From Beta vulgaris subsp. vulgaris (lineage: Eukaryota > Streptophyta > Magnoliopsida > Caryophyllales > Amaranthaceae), in the NCBI RefSeq assembly GCF_026745355.1, contig NC_079202.1, forward strand, positions 4,981,158 to 5,045,157: a DNA stretch of 64,000 nt, written 5' to 3'. Shown piece after piece: positions 36,020-47,251 of this stretch. Under the pieces are notes generated by a model, which saw nothing but the letters and a program-made list of their open reading frames with translations, had not been told where the DNA came from and did not search any database. The translations under genes were made by a program, and so were the position numbers. The stretch's first letter is position 1, and each line of letters opens with the position of its first letter.

Positions 36020-36135
36020 CTGTTCACATCTCTCTCTCTCTCATATCTGTTCGCACCTCTCTCTCTCCCCTGTTCGCACATCTCTCTCTCCCCTGTTCGC
36101 ACATCTCTCTCTCCTCCTCTCTCTCCTCTGTTCGC
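36020..36135. repeat. CT microsatellite with CTGTTCGCAC units
   Basis: Several units of TCTCTCTCTCCCCTGTTCGCACA-type sequence in tandem, low complexity. Confidence 0.85.
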
Positions 36136-36328
36136 ATCTCCTCCATGTTTTCAAAACAAATCCAGAAAAATTAGGGTTTCCCAATTTACAAAAATTCGTC
36201 GAATTTCTCTGTTAAAATTTCAACACTTTCACTCAAATCAACAATGGCGGATGTCCGAATCGGCGGTATAATCGAAGAGATTGGCGAAAATTCAAGTTTG
36301 ATGTTACATGCTTGAAAAAGAAAGGTAC

Positions 36329-36427
36329 AACTTGGGTATAATCGAAGAGATTGGCAAAAATTCTTTATTTTGTAATTAACTTGGGTATAATCGAAGAGAT
36401 TGGCGAAAATTCTTTATTTTGTAATTT
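36329..36427. repeat. 49-bp tandem duplication
   Basis: Two copies of a unit containing TTGGGTATAATCGAAGAGAT (36332 and 36381). A third partial copy, GGTATAATCGAAGAGATTGG, lies at about 36265 within the short ATG frame, suggesting that the array grew from the captured sequence. Confidence 0.85.
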
Positions 36428-37194
36428 TTTGTCTGTTTTCCTTTTTTTTTTTTTGCATTTTCCTGATTTCTGATTTGTGGATGTAAATGGTATAATTGAA
36501 TTTGGGTATATCGATTTTGTTTGACTCATGAAATGAGATTGAATTATTTTGATGTGGGTAGAAAATTATCGTGCTCTAGAAAGTTATAATTTTTTTTGGG
36601 TATTATGATAATATTAAAAAATGTGAACCAAACAATGAGAAAGGGAGTAGTAGAAAAATGATTCCATTCCTGAGTTAAAACAAACAAATGTTAAAAATAA
36701 CAGATTTTATTGTCATTCCACCCCTTATCTCCATTCCACTCCGTTTCCATTCCCTAATTCGAACCAAACGACCCCTAAAAGTATAAGTTAGACATGTGTT
36801 CTCTTATTTCATGTTGAATAACTAACATTTAGGGATCATCTTAATAACTAGTTTCACTTGGTACAAAGTGACATGTGAATATGTTGTATGATAATAGGGA
36901 GGAGTTGATGATTTTGTTACCATAGCATAACACTTACGAATATAGGAGTAGTGTCCATGATGTATCAGGTTTGATACTAGTTGTTTGACTTGTTTGGGCT
37001 CAAGAAATTAGGAAACAGTGACTAGAAATCTTTCGAAGTTGTGCCCTTACCTTATTCTCGAGAGTCTTGTTCAGCTCGATTCGAATATTTCAAATCAGAG
37101 AAGCTTGCTCCCGAAGTATGACTCGAAAATGTCCCTCCAATGATCAAGTCAACAAAACGTTTTAGAGAGAAAATGTAGCGAGATAAGCTCTTAA

Positions 37195-37502
37195 GAGGGT
37201 GTTTGGTATGGAAATTTTTGATATAGGAAACGGATTCAAATAAGTGTTTCCATTTCTAATTGTTTGGTATGAGTGTTAAGTAACAAATACCGTTTCCTAG
37301 GGGAAACATAATCCCCCCATTTGTTACACTTATCAAACTAGTGGAAACAAATCATGTTTCCTTCCTCAATCATAATCCTATCAATTGTTTCCATTCCACT
37401 AAGATACCAAACAACAATTACAGGTAACGGTTATTATTTTCATTTCCCCTCATTATCCAAATCCTTTCCATTCCGTTTACATTTTCCATACCAAACATCC
37501 TC
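37195..37502. mobile_element. Tourist-like MITE
   Basis: Ends GAGGGTGTTTGGTATGGAAA and, on the right, TTTTCCATACCAAACATCCTC are inverted. A perfect TAA target duplication is present (37192-37194 and 37503-37505). Length is 308 bp, non-coding. Confidence 0.9.
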
Positions 37503-37505
37503 TAA

Positions 37506-39480
37506 GTGTTAGAAATCACGAGAATACCTTTACAATTACAAGACAATTGTTCATGATATGAATTGACATTTATACATTTATCAAGGATATTTTAGTAACT
37601 TTAAAGGTTGTAAGCTTGATTATGGGGAGCTTAGGCTTACTACATCATGAGCCTAAACACAAGGTATATGTGTAATATTTCTCATAGTGTTCTAAGGGGT
37701 GAGATACACATCACTATTTTTGTTAGGGTTGCTGTTATTTTCCTAGGAACACTACAAGAGGGGGGGTGAATTGTATGTGTAGAAATAAACGTAACTTTTT
37801 GCGGAAATTTAAACTTAAACAAATAAACAAGCTAGAGGAACATAAGGGATTTTACGAGGAAAAACTTCTTGGGCCCAACAAGAAGAAACAACCTCGACCA
37901 CTAGGGATTTTAAACTCAACTCTTTCACTAGGGATTTTAAACTCAACTCTTTCACTAATTCTATTCTCGAGCCACACCTTGAGTTCTTAAACTCAAGTTC
38001 TTGAGCCACTGTTCCCTTAACAGTAGTTCCTCTCAACTTCATTCCAAGTTTTCTCACTCTTACTAGCTTTACTCAAAGCTTCTCTCTTACAGAACTTCAC
38101 TCAAAGTCCCCTTACCCAAAAACCAAAATACAATTGACGAAATAAGCTTAGTGGAATTAGAGTAAGAAGCAAAGAACAAATGCTATTATGAGAGAATGAA
38201 GGCACTGACACTTAATTAGTTAAACTCACTTAATTACTTAGTCAGACACACTTTGAAACTTATTTAGACTTCAATATTTATAGTGACAAACATATAGAAC
38301 GTGGGAATTAAAATCGAGTTCATGTTAAATCCATTATCCCATGATGTTCCTCCCCTAAAGAAACACGTTCCTCAACATATCCCATGATCCCATGATTTCT
38401 TTTTGGACGTGGACATTTTTAGCCACTGCTCCTAAAATTAGGAGTTTCTTGAGCTTTATCCGAAAATCAGTTAACTTTAAAACAGATTTAAAACTGAATT
38501 TTAATCTTTAAGAAAATATTATCTTTTAAATAAAATCCTCTTAAAAACCGGATAATTATTTTCTTTTCTTTTTCGAAAAACAAAATCTTTATAAAAGATT
38601 TTTTATTAAAACTGATTTTTACTTAGATAAAAACGGTTTCCTATTATTTAGGCATGACTTACTCAACTTAATAATAAACCGTTATACTGCTTCAAGCCTA
38701 AGTCTAGTTCCTTTTACATGTTAAGTTCCTTTAACAGATTCGTATAGTGCCATTTAGTTTCTTCCTCATAACGGAACAAACTCTCATTCTCAAATATGAT
38801 TACCAATGTTTCTTACCATCTTTCACTTGTTCCTTTTACAATGGAACTAGAAAATAAAATGCCCTGCTTTTATTCTTCTTGATCCAATACTGCTCCAGTA
38901 TCACTTTTGAGAAACATCTTCACTTAGCCTTCGAAATCCTTACTTGACTTCTTTCTTGACTTAGTATTCTCTTTGTTCCTTTCAATGATACCTTAGAAAA
39001 TCATACACTTAAATAACTCATTAGTTCACTACTTAGTTTGCATCTTTGTTTCTTTGTCATCATCAAAACTAGGGTTCAACAATTGCTATTATAAAGTAAA
39101 AGAATCATGAATGCAAAAACCAGCAAACGTTACAGAAATATGAACGCAATTGAATGGAGCCTTTAAGAAAAGAACTTTCTGAAGCCTGGATTCACATCAC
39201 AGTTATGGCTTTTGTAAGAACTTTCACGTTGCCTTTTTGACTTTTGTATGAATATAGAGCTGTATGAGTATGGCCATAATATAACTTATAGTGGACCTTT
39301 AAAAAGGGTGATGATCCATCATATTGTATAACTAATCAAGTGTGGTCCAACCAAGAAAGAATTTTGCTACTTGTTATACTTGAGAGTTTACCATGTTACT
39401 GCTATGTATTTCGAGTCCTAAAGTAGAGTAGGTTCGTGTAAAGCTTATGAGTTATGACCCATGTGAGATATTCACCATGT
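37506..39480. other. Intergenic, no gene seen
   Basis: No supported coding. The start of a region at about 37750 (CACTACAAGAGGGGGGGTGA) looks like sequence seen next to plant retroelements, but I could not define any boundary. A 26-bp unit (AGGGATTTTAAACTCAACTCTTTCACT) is tandemly repeated twice near 37900-37957. Confidence 0.4.
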
Positions 39481-39535
39481 TTGTTGGTGGGTGGGTGGTG
39501 GGGGTGGGGGGGGGGGGGTTGGAGGGTGGGGTGTG
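39481..39535 (+). repeat. G-rich tract
   Basis: GGTGGGTGGGTGGTGGGGGTG followed by an uninterrupted run of more than ten G, then GGAGGGTGGGG. At least four runs of three or more G lie close together, so a G-quadruplex is possible. Confidence 0.8.
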
Positions 39536-39544
39536 TGTTTTGTC

Positions 39545-39900
39545 AATGAGCTCAGTTGGCTCGGAAATTATTCGAGCTCGGCTCAAAATTTTCTAGAGCT
39601 GACATAGCAAAGTTTGACATGAAAAGTTCGTGAGTAGATTCGAAATATGTTTTAACTATATTATATTGTTGAAATTAAATGAAAAGTTATACTTAGATTG
39701 TGCACAATACTTGTGAAAAACTCAAAGTAGTTTAAACCTATTTATAGAATTCTTTAATTCAAGTTGAATTTTAAGGTAAATTGACCTATAAAATCTAAGC
39801 TAAAAAATCTCGAGTTTAGCTCGAGTTCGAGTAATTACGAGTTGAGCTGAACAACCTCAGGCTCGGCCTCAGTTCAACTCCTTAACGCTTCCGCCTTTTA
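39545..39900. mobile_element. Possible relic of a hAT element
   Basis: GAGCTCGGCTC and GCTCGAGTTCGAG motifs at both sides of an AT-rich core resemble the hAT copies at 18365 and 40306. Clear TAGRGGTG ends and a TSD were not found. Confidence 0.35.
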
Positions 39901-40305
39901 GGTGGAGAATTTTAACGGTTAATTATGCAACTCTATGGCTCGTTATCCGAGATATTATATATATTATTTTTATAGCAGGTATATTATTTGGTCTACAAAA
40001 ATACTGTCTTACTCTACTATTTGACCTAAAGAAGCCACTTGAAAAGAACAATCTAAACAAATAGTGAAACAATGTTATGATAAAACCGCCTCATTTGAGA
40101 ATCTCTAGGTAATATTATGAAGAACTTCATTGGGCTTGTACATAAGCCCACGTCGAACGAGAGAGTGATCACATACTGAAAAAATTGATAAAAACAGTCC
40201 CAACTATTAGACATTTTCTATAACTAGTCACAACTTTTAATTAATTAACAATGCACCAAACTTGTACATATGTTTGATTTTAAGAGACCCTTGGAAAGGT
40301 CCACC

Positions 40306-40605
40306 TAGAGGTGATCATGAGCTCGGCAGGCCACATTTGGCCAAACAAAAATGGCGCATTTTGGGCCAAAGCCTCAGACCGAAATTCCCGCGCAATAACT
40401 CGCAAATCTAGACCGGGTCAAACGAGTTTTTTCTGGTCATTTTTCAGGCGGAGCCGAAATTTTGACTATTTTTACATATTTAAGTTGCTCGTGCTCCAAT
40501 TTTTTTGCCCAAAAATCTAACCGGACAGAAACGGACCCGAACCACGGGACGAAAAGGTATGCCCCAAACCTGTCCATTTTCGAGTCGGGCCGTTGATTAC
40601 CTCTA
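40306..40605. mobile_element. hAT-type non-autonomous element
   Basis: Ends TAGAGGTGATCATGAGCTCGG and, on the right, GGGCCGTTGATTACCTCTA are inverted. The flanking 8-mers GGTCCACC (40298-40305) and GGTTGACC (40606-40613) match at 6 of 8 positions. Length is 300 bp, with no coding of its own. Confidence 0.78.
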
Positions 40606-40689
40606 GGTTGACCTACTACAGTAGGTAAGAAACGACCACATGAGTCCCACGTGACTTTTAATGACCCTCCCCCACCATTCTTCCTTCTT

Positions 40690-41400
40690 GCAAATCCCCC
40701 CTTCCATTTTGTTTCATCTTTCGTTCTCATCCATCTCCTAAAAAACCTCCTAGCCGAACCCAACTTATTAGACTTGGCATACACCGCCAAAAATGCATTA
40801 CTAACCCGCTTACACGAACTCATCCCACTTCGAATCACCAACGAATATATTAACCTCCCAAACCTAAAATCTCCATAATTCCCAATTTCCCTCAAGCTTT
40901 TAAAATCTTAGGAAACAAAAACCAATTAGGCAAAATCCCATCTTCCATCAGTAAACCAAACAAGTCTAACACCTCACCCCATATATGCTCTCTAGCACAT
41001 GCTCCTATCATCGCTAACCAAGTAAACAAGTTTCTCTCAAACATTCTCTCAAACACCTAACGCGAATCACCCAAACACCCACAATTTGCATACATACTAA
41101 CCAATTAGTCTCAACAAACGGACTAGCATCCTCAACTAGGTGAATCCTAGCACATAGTTCACGCCCTAGTTCAATTAATTGAAATGAATGCTACAATCTA
41201 GCAACCAGGGGTAAAAGAATCAGCTTTTAGCTTAAACACATTTCTGGAAATTGAATCTAGACCAGTTTATGGCTTCCCTAAAATGACCCATTTTGACAAG
41301 ATGACTTAATTTTGCAAAATCTGGGGTTTTGAGAGAAATAATGGGTGGGTTTTGGAGAAAGGCACAATTGATTTGATGGGATTGTGAGAGAAATCGGGAA
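40690..41400 (-). pseudogene. Captured fragment of a DYW-type PPR gene (At1g19720-like)
   Basis: Minus-strand pieces in shifting frames read DFAKLSHLVKMGHFREA, LGRELCARIHLVEDAS, PFVETNWLVSMYANCGCL, ERNLFTWLAMIGACAREH, EVLDLFGLLMEDGILPNWF and then VIRSGMSSCKRVSNAFLAVY with FFRR. This order and wording match the N-terminal PPR repeats of the Arabidopsis At1g19720 family, organellar RNA-binding proteins. Several stops and frame changes make it non-functional, and it covers only the first few repeats; no DYW domain is present. It stops at the left TIR. Confidence 0.8.
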
Positions 41401-41589
41401 GAATTGGTATAGGGGGGTGATTCGCAGGAAATCTTCGCAAAAAGGAAGAAGGAAGAAAGGTGGAGGAGGCTCATTAAGGCTATGCTCAGTTCACCTTATT
41501 TTTGCTTATTTCAGATCTAATAAGATCAGATCACAAAAAATAAGTTCAGATCAGATCAGATCATGCTTATATTTAAAAACTCATTATTA

Positions 41590-41789
41590 CTATTACATAT
41601 CTTTTATTACATATTAGTAAAAATTATAATAATTGAATATCAATAAAGTACTCATTGAGACGAATCAAACAAGACCCCACATGACTATATTTTTTTTCTT
41701 ATATATTGAGAAAAATCTAAAAGATTCTCTCTAATTGTGAATAATGTCAAGATTCTAAGTGAGAAAGATAAAAAAATACAAAGGGAGTA
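41590..41789 (-). mobile_element. Stowaway-like MITE, one half
   Basis: On the minus strand, immediately next to the LINE poly(A), the sequence reads TACTCCCTTTGTATTTTTTT, a Stowaway-type end. The interior (GTGGGGTCTTGTTTGATTCG on the minus strand) is typical of Stowaway. The opposite end was not found, so it may have been lost when the LINE inserted. Confidence 0.5.
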
Positions 41790-41820
41790 TTTTTTTTTTT
41801 TGAAGGGAAACGTGATTTCA

Positions 41821-42186
41821 TTAATCCATGGACAAAGTGTCCATCAAAACATACGGAGCTACATCACTTGGGCAATGAAATTCCCAACGTTGTTCAACAC
41901 CAAACAGAACTATTCTAGCAAGATTATGGGCCACAGAATTCCCATCTCTCTTAACATAAGAAAAACTTACAGAAATGAAATCACGACAAATATCAAAAAC
42001 ATCCCCTAGGATCGCATCAAGATCGGAAAAGAATACCGCAGCTCTTGATAGTCGATTAGTCACCACTTGGGAATCCGACTCAAAAATCACCTCTTGCATT
42101 CCATGATTCTTGGCTAGGCGAGCAGCCATATAAACCGCTTTGCATTCGACAACCTCCACGGGCCAGTACGCCCTTACTCGTTTCAC
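41821..42186 (-). pseudogene. LINE RNase H domain, C-terminal part
   Basis: This 121-aa segment of an RVT_3-type RNase H contains VVECKAVYMAARLA with the catalytic Glu and FESDSQVVTN with the Asp. It ends with VKRDGNSVAHNLAR. The preceding strand with the first Asp (KLNSDASLNADGW) is in the segment at 42208-42921, separated by a frame break. It is the last domain before the 3' end of the LINE. Confidence 0.88.
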
Positions 42187-42207
42187 CGCCGAGAAGAGAA
42201 CCTGTCC

Positions 42208-42921
42208 CTATGCGTCACGCGCCACCACACCGAGCTCTATCCAACCATCTGCGTTGAGGCTCGCATCGGAATTTAACTTAACCACACCCCTAGGCGGAGC
42301 GGTCCATCCGGACGAGCTGGCTCTCCCATGCTTCGTCGGCCCTCCATATATGCGACGGGAGTAGTCGCTGAATTCATCCACCTGCCTTCGCACTCGCTGG
42401 CAGACCACTTCGAATGGGGAAATAGAATTCTCAAATAGAAGATTGTTTCTGTTAGACCACAAATTCCACATCAAGTAACACCCACGCTGCACCTTTTTCT
42501 TTTCCATCATTCCCCATCTGACCATCGTTTCGCACATCCCTTCACACTCAACCCCACACACCATTTCGCCACACTCTAGCGCCTCCCAAAAACGCCTAGC
42601 ATATGGGCAATGAAACAACACATGCTGGGCTGTCTCCACCTCATCCACGCACCGCGGGCACCCACTCTCTTCGACTAAATGGCGCTCCCTAAGGACTGCT
42701 CTCACAGGGAGTGAGTTTGTTGTGACACGCCATAAGAATTGACGCACCTTTGGTGATACTTCCATAATCCACAAAATTCCCCAAGCCTTATGAAAATCAT
42801 CTAAGTTGCCCCCTTTTCGAGCATGTAAGCGGTTTTCACAGAGTAGATGCCGTCTTTGGAGTATGCCCACATCAATGTGTCTTGTAAAACTCTGGAGCTC
42901 AGTCGAATAGCTAGGATACAT
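42208..42921 (-). pseudogene. LINE ORF2: zf-RVT domain and start of RNase H
   Basis: A 237-aa segment. The zf-RVT region shows WGILWIMEVSPKVRQFLWR, NSLPVRAVLRERH, GCPRCVDEVETAQHVLFHC and PYARRFWEAL, the Cys/His pattern following the RT in plant LINEs. The end (GVVKLNSDASLN) begins RNase H. The frame differs from its neighbours. Confidence 0.9.
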
Positions 42922-43672
42922 CGCTGGTCACGATCCATAAAGTTGCGTTGATCACATCAGTTCTCCATTCCAACCCATTTTCTGTTATTAGATCACTAAC
43001 AACATTCAGATTTGCCACCTTCTCACTCATTAGAAATCTTCCTTCTTCATCCCCAACCCATGGATCACTCCAAATATCAATCGATTTCCCATTGCCCACC
43101 TTCCCCATCATACCTTCCCTCACAAGGCTTTTGGCACTCCATATACTCCGCCACGAATAGCTATTCGAGTATCCTAACCGAGCCTGAAAAATGTCCCCTT
43201 GTGGATAGTATTTTGCACTCATAACACGACTCAAAAGGGAATTTTTGTATTGCAATAGGCGCCAAACTTGTTTTCCCAGTAAAGCATCATTAAAGACTCG
43301 GAGATCCTTGAAACCCATACCACCCATGCACTTAGGCCTACACATTTTCTCCCAGCTCAACCTATGCATTTTCCGTTCATCTCCCTTGCCACCCCACCAA
43401 AACCGAGCCATTGCCGAATGAACTTTTTGAATAATTGCTATCGGAATTTTGTAGACCCCCATGAGATACGTTGGCAATGCTTGAATCGCAGCTTTAATTA
43501 GCACCTCCTTCCCTGCTCTAGACAACAACTTTTCCTTCCAACCTCTCAGTTTCTTCCACATTCTATCCAAAAGATCCCTGAAGATTACTTTTTTAGAGCC
43601 GCTACAAATGGTCGGGATACCAAGATACTTCTGATGTCTGTCAACTTGCCGCATATGGAGTAGATCAATCAA
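42911..43672 (-). pseudogene. LINE ORF2: thumb/connection region after the RT
   Basis: A 253-aa segment with the post-RT signature of plant LINEs: KYLGIPTICSGSKKVIF, WKEKLLSRAGKEVLIKA, IQALPTYLMGVYKIP, FWWGG and LSWEKMCRPKCMGGMGFKDL. It ends at a frame break before the zf-RVT segment. Confidence 0.92.
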
Positions 43673-44196
43673 TTCTTCTTTTTTCTCACCTCTGATCCCT
43701 TACTAAAGGACACTTCCGACTTTTCATAGTTAATTTTCTGACCAGATGCTGCTTCATACTTGTTGAGAATATCAACTATAATACCGCATTCCTGTCGGGT
43801 AGCCCTCGTAAAAAGGAGGCTTTCATCTGCAAAAAGAAGGTGAGATATTTCTGGACCATTCCGGCTAGCTTTAGCTCCATGAAGCTCCTTAATATTAACC
43901 TTCTGCTGTATCATTTGTGAAAAGGCATCATCAACAAGGATAAATAAAAAGGGGGAAAGAGGGTCTCCTTGACGAAGGCCCCTAGTAGGACAAACTGAAC
44001 CACAGACTCTGCCATTGATGATAAACGAATACTGCACTGACGACACACAACTCATTACCAAATTCACCCATCTGCCATCAAACCCCATCGTTAATAAAAG
44101 CTTACGCAGAAAACCCCATTCCACACAATCGTAGGCTTTGCTCATATCCAACTTCATCGCCACTAAACCTTTCTTGTTATTATTTCTCTTTTTCAT
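43669..44196 (-). pseudogene. LINE ORF2: reverse transcriptase core with altered FADD box
   Basis: A 175-aa segment with VAMKLDMSKAYDCVEW (first catalytic Asp), GLRQGDPLSPFLFIL and SHLLFADESLLFTR. The second catalytic motif is normally FADD in plant LINEs; here it is FADE, a change of the invariant second Asp to Glu. The segment is separated by frame breaks from the RT start (in 44220-45941) and from the rest (42911-43672). Confidence 0.92.
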
Positions 44197-44219
44197 TGAG
44201 TGAAAAATTTCCAGCGCTA

Positions 44220-45941
44220 TCAGGGATTATCAGAAATCAGTCTCCCAAGAACAAAGGCACTCTGGTTCTCAGTAACAATTGAAGGGAGGAATTGTTTAAG
44301 CCTAAGCACAATAGCTTTAGAAGCTATTTTATACAGAACATTACACAAACTGATCGGTCTGTATTCAGAAACAGACTCAGGAGATTTAACTTTTGGAATA
44401 AGAGCAATATTAGTACAATTAACGCTACCAGGATAGGAATAATTATGCAGAATATGGCTCACAAAATTAAAAACCTCATCTCCAATAATGTGCCAGAACC
44501 TCTGATAAAATATAGCATGCATACCGTCAGGGCCAGGAGCCTTGCAGGGATGCATCTCACTCAAAGCCGCAAAAATCTCCTCTTTAGTATAGGGCCGAAG
44601 CAGCAGATCATTATATTCTTGGGTGACCGAACTCCGAACATGCTGCAAAACCTCCTGTAAACAGTCTGTAGAAGGCAACGACGAGGTAAAAATGGAATCA
44701 TAATAGTGTTCCACTTCGACCTCGATCTTCTCATTCTCCGTCTGCCATTCCCCAAATCTATCACGAATGCCGTGGATATTATTTCTCTTTTTTCTCTGCG
44801 ATGCTTTATGGTGAAAATATGATGTGTTTCTATCTCCGTCTTTAACCTCAGCAACCCGGCTACGTAGGTACCAATATGCCTCGTTTTTTGCATGCAAAGA
44901 ATCGAGCTCCCTCTCCAAAGCTGAACATTCCTGACAACTCTCTTCCGTTACCGGTTTGCTCTGCGCCATATGCAACCGTTTTTCAATGTTTCCGATCTGT
45001 TTACCCAAGTTTCCAAAGCCCTTTTTGGTCCATGCTTTAAGCTCTCGAGCCATTTCGCCTAATCGATCTGTAATCACCCCACCAGATGACTTAGCCCATG
45101 CACCCTGCACTACCTCTTCACAAGTAGCGTCAAGAAGCCAGCTTGTTTCGAACCGGAAACCAGTGCTTCCCCTATTATTCTGCCGACTCACTTCCCCTCT
45201 CAAAACGACCGCAGAATGATCCGAGCCATATCTCAATGTGTGATCGATGTATGCCTGAGGAAATAATTGCATCCACGAATGAGACACCACAGACCGATCC
45301 AATCTTTCCCTGATACGAGTCTCCGGACTCCTTCCCCTCTCCCATGTATACCATTGCCCTACAAACCTCAACTCACCTAGACTACACCGAGAGAGGACCT
45401 CACAAAACCCCTCCATAGCACGTCTCTCTCTAGAAGCTCCCCCTTCCTTCTCGTCATAACTTAGAATTTCGTTAAAATCTCCACCAAAAACAATTGGACC
45501 CTCGAAATCGGCACAGAGAGAACTGATCAAGTCCCAAGTTTTATACTTACTTTCTTCTTCAGGCCACCCATAAATACCCACAAAACGCCATCTCACATTT
45601 CCCCGACTCTCCACATCACTGCAAATATGATTTTGAGAGAGCAACACAACCGAGAAAGAGATCTTCTCACCCTTCCAAAACAAACACAAACCACCAGCTC
45701 TACCAATGCTAGAAACACCAATAGCATTTGAAAAACCCAACACTTCCTTTTTCTGCTCCACTACAGCCTTAGTCACCTTTGTTTCCGACACAAAGAGTAT
45801 GTCGGGGGTATTAGAAGAACAAAGCCTTCTCATCTGTCGAACTGTCCAAGTTACCCATACCTGACAGTTCCAAATATTATATTCATAATGCCCGGCGGGG
45901 TTGGCTATGTCCAACCTCCGCCTCGACAACCACAAAGTCAT
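44220..45941 (-). pseudogene. LINE ORF2: endonuclease and first part of reverse transcriptase
   Basis: This 573-aa open segment starts at an ATG overlapping the ORF1 stop (ATGA, 45938-45941). The APE-type endonuclease has NIWNCQ (Asn near residue 25), DILFVSETK (Glu 53), FGGDFNEIL and GSDHSAVVL, so its catalytic residues are present. It continues through WYLRSRVAEVKDGDRNTSYFH, HPCKAPGPDGMHAIFYQRFW, NCTNIALIPKVKSPESV and RPISLCNVLYKI into the RT. It stops in the middle of the RT after FVLGRLISDNP. The endonuclease could fold if translated, but the RT is cut off. Confidence 0.93.
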
Positions 45942-47251
45942 GCCATCATATTAGTCCCTGTCACTTTCTGTTTTTTACTGCCAGTCTCAACTAAGTCAAC
46001 CTCATCATCAACTACCATATTATCCACAAGTTTGCGTTTTTCACCAACATCCAAATCATTAAAAACATCAAACCGTACATCAACATGTATGTCACCTACT
46101 GATTTTTGGGAAGGAGGCTTTATTTTAGTTTTCTTAAACTTCTTTGCAATTTTACCCGAACCTGCTTCAAAGAAAAAAGTTTTGGACTTACCACTCGAGA
46201 TAGGCGGAGCTTGCATGGCATCCCCATGCAGCTCCCCATGCACACGTTGTGGAGAGACCAACGCAATCTCCTTGGGACCTTCACTACTTTCGCCCAAAGT
46301 TACCCGCTCTCGCTCATATGGTTGATGTGAAGGAGTTAGAGCCTCCTGCACGCTAGTTTCTCCCTCGGTATTCGAGCCGTCTTGAATCGCACCCAAGTCA
46401 TCTTTCCCCCCTTTGTTTTTAACCTCCAACTCAGAATCTTTCCCAAGAAAATCAAGAACCCGAGCACCCTTCAAGAAAGCCTTAGTTTCCTCTTCGATCT
46501 TTTGACGATGATGTCGAGGTGAAGCTCGAATCCACGACCCCCATTGCTTCTCATCCTCCTTGTTTTCCTCCGAAGCCTTCAGACAATCTCTCCCGATTTG
46601 ACCTATCACACCACACATATAGCAGAATGTGGGTAATCTTTCATATTTTATCTCAATAAGGGCCGAGGAACCACCCTTCAATGAGACTCGCTGCACCCTT
46701 CGAAGGGGCTTGGTAACATCCAGCAAGATGCGTAATCGAGCCGATTTATCCCATATTATTCCATCAGAATCCATCTCTATAACCTTCCCAAGACTGCCTC
46801 CGATCAGCCGAATATGGGCCTCCGACCTACTCCACAGCGGCAAGTTGTACAGATGCACCCAGAAGGGACAAAGTTTCATGACAATGTTCGAGGGCTGCAC
46901 ATCCTCTTCAATCTCCTGTAGCATAACAAGGTTCTGATCAAAGGACCAAGGACGGCCCGCTAAAACCTTTTCTTTGTCCCGTTTACACGCAAACTGAACA
47001 ACGAAGAAATCATTCTCAATTGATCGGAAAAGGGCACGTTTAGAAATCGCCCATATCTGATTAAGGGTCCTATTCAACGCTTCAAAATTATAGGAACGAC
47101 AAGTTAAAACCTTCCCTACCAAGGCTAAAGATAAGTCCTGGTGATTTTCGATCTCCGGTACTTCATCTAGGGAAATCACCTGATCTTCCTCCTCCGTTAT
47201 TTTAAGGTTTGAAACCTTCGCTGCTATGTCATCTTCCATCACAAATTCCAA
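45938..47251 (-). CDS. LINE ORF1: DUF4283 / zinc-knuckle nucleic-acid-binding protein
   Basis: A complete 437-aa frame. The N-terminal DUF4283 region covers about residues 40-190, with LTCRSYNFEALNRTLNQIW, FFVVQFACKRDKEKVLAGRP and WVHLYNLPLWSRSEAHIRLI. It is followed by the knuckle region FCYMCGVIGQIGRDC (209-223). The CX2CX4HX4C pattern has Gln at residue 218 in place of His, so zinc binding is probably lost. The C-terminal half is charged and low in recognisable motifs, with a basic run near 360-380. ORF1 proteins of plant L1 elements coat the element RNA. The frame is open, but the element cannot be autonomous because ORF2 is broken. Confidence 0.9.
   Translation of the reverse strand: MEFVMEDDIAAKVSNLKITEEEDQVISLDEVPEIENHQDLSLALVGKVLTCRSYNFEALNRTLNQIWAISKRALFRSIENDFFVVQFACKRDKEKVLAGRPWSFDQNLVMLQEIEEDVQPSNIVMKLCPFWVHLYNLPLWSRSEAHIRLIGGSLGKVIEMDSDGIIWDKSARLRILLDVTKPLRRVQRVSLKGGSSALIEIKYERLPTFCYMCGVIGQIGRDCLKASEENKEDEKQWGSWIRASPRHHRQKIEEETKAFLKGARVLDFLGKDSELEVKNKGGKDDLGAIQDGSNTEGETSVQEALTPSHQPYERERVTLGESSEGPKEIALVSPQRVHGELHGDAMQAPPISSGKSKTFFFEAGSGKIAKKFKKTKIKPPSQKSVGDIHVDVRFDVFNDLDVGEKRKLVDNMVVDDEVDLVETGSKKQKVTGTNMMA

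Larger units (their letters stand above)
35788..36775. mobile_element. TIR element with possible captured 5' gene end
   Basis: The left end GGCCCTGTTTGGTTAGAGG and the reverse complement of the right end (GGGGTCGTTTGGTTCGAATT) match imperfectly over about 40 bp, including a shared GGAAACGGA. Flanks are TTA and TAA, possibly a decayed PIF/Harbinger target. The interior has a CT-rich leader-like stretch (36000-36145), then GAAAAATTAGGGTTTCCC and ATGGCGGATGTCCGAATCGG at 36244. That looks like a plant 5' UTR and start codon. The short frame MADVRIGGIIEEIGEN stops after 23 codons, and no family was recognised. Confidence 0.55.
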
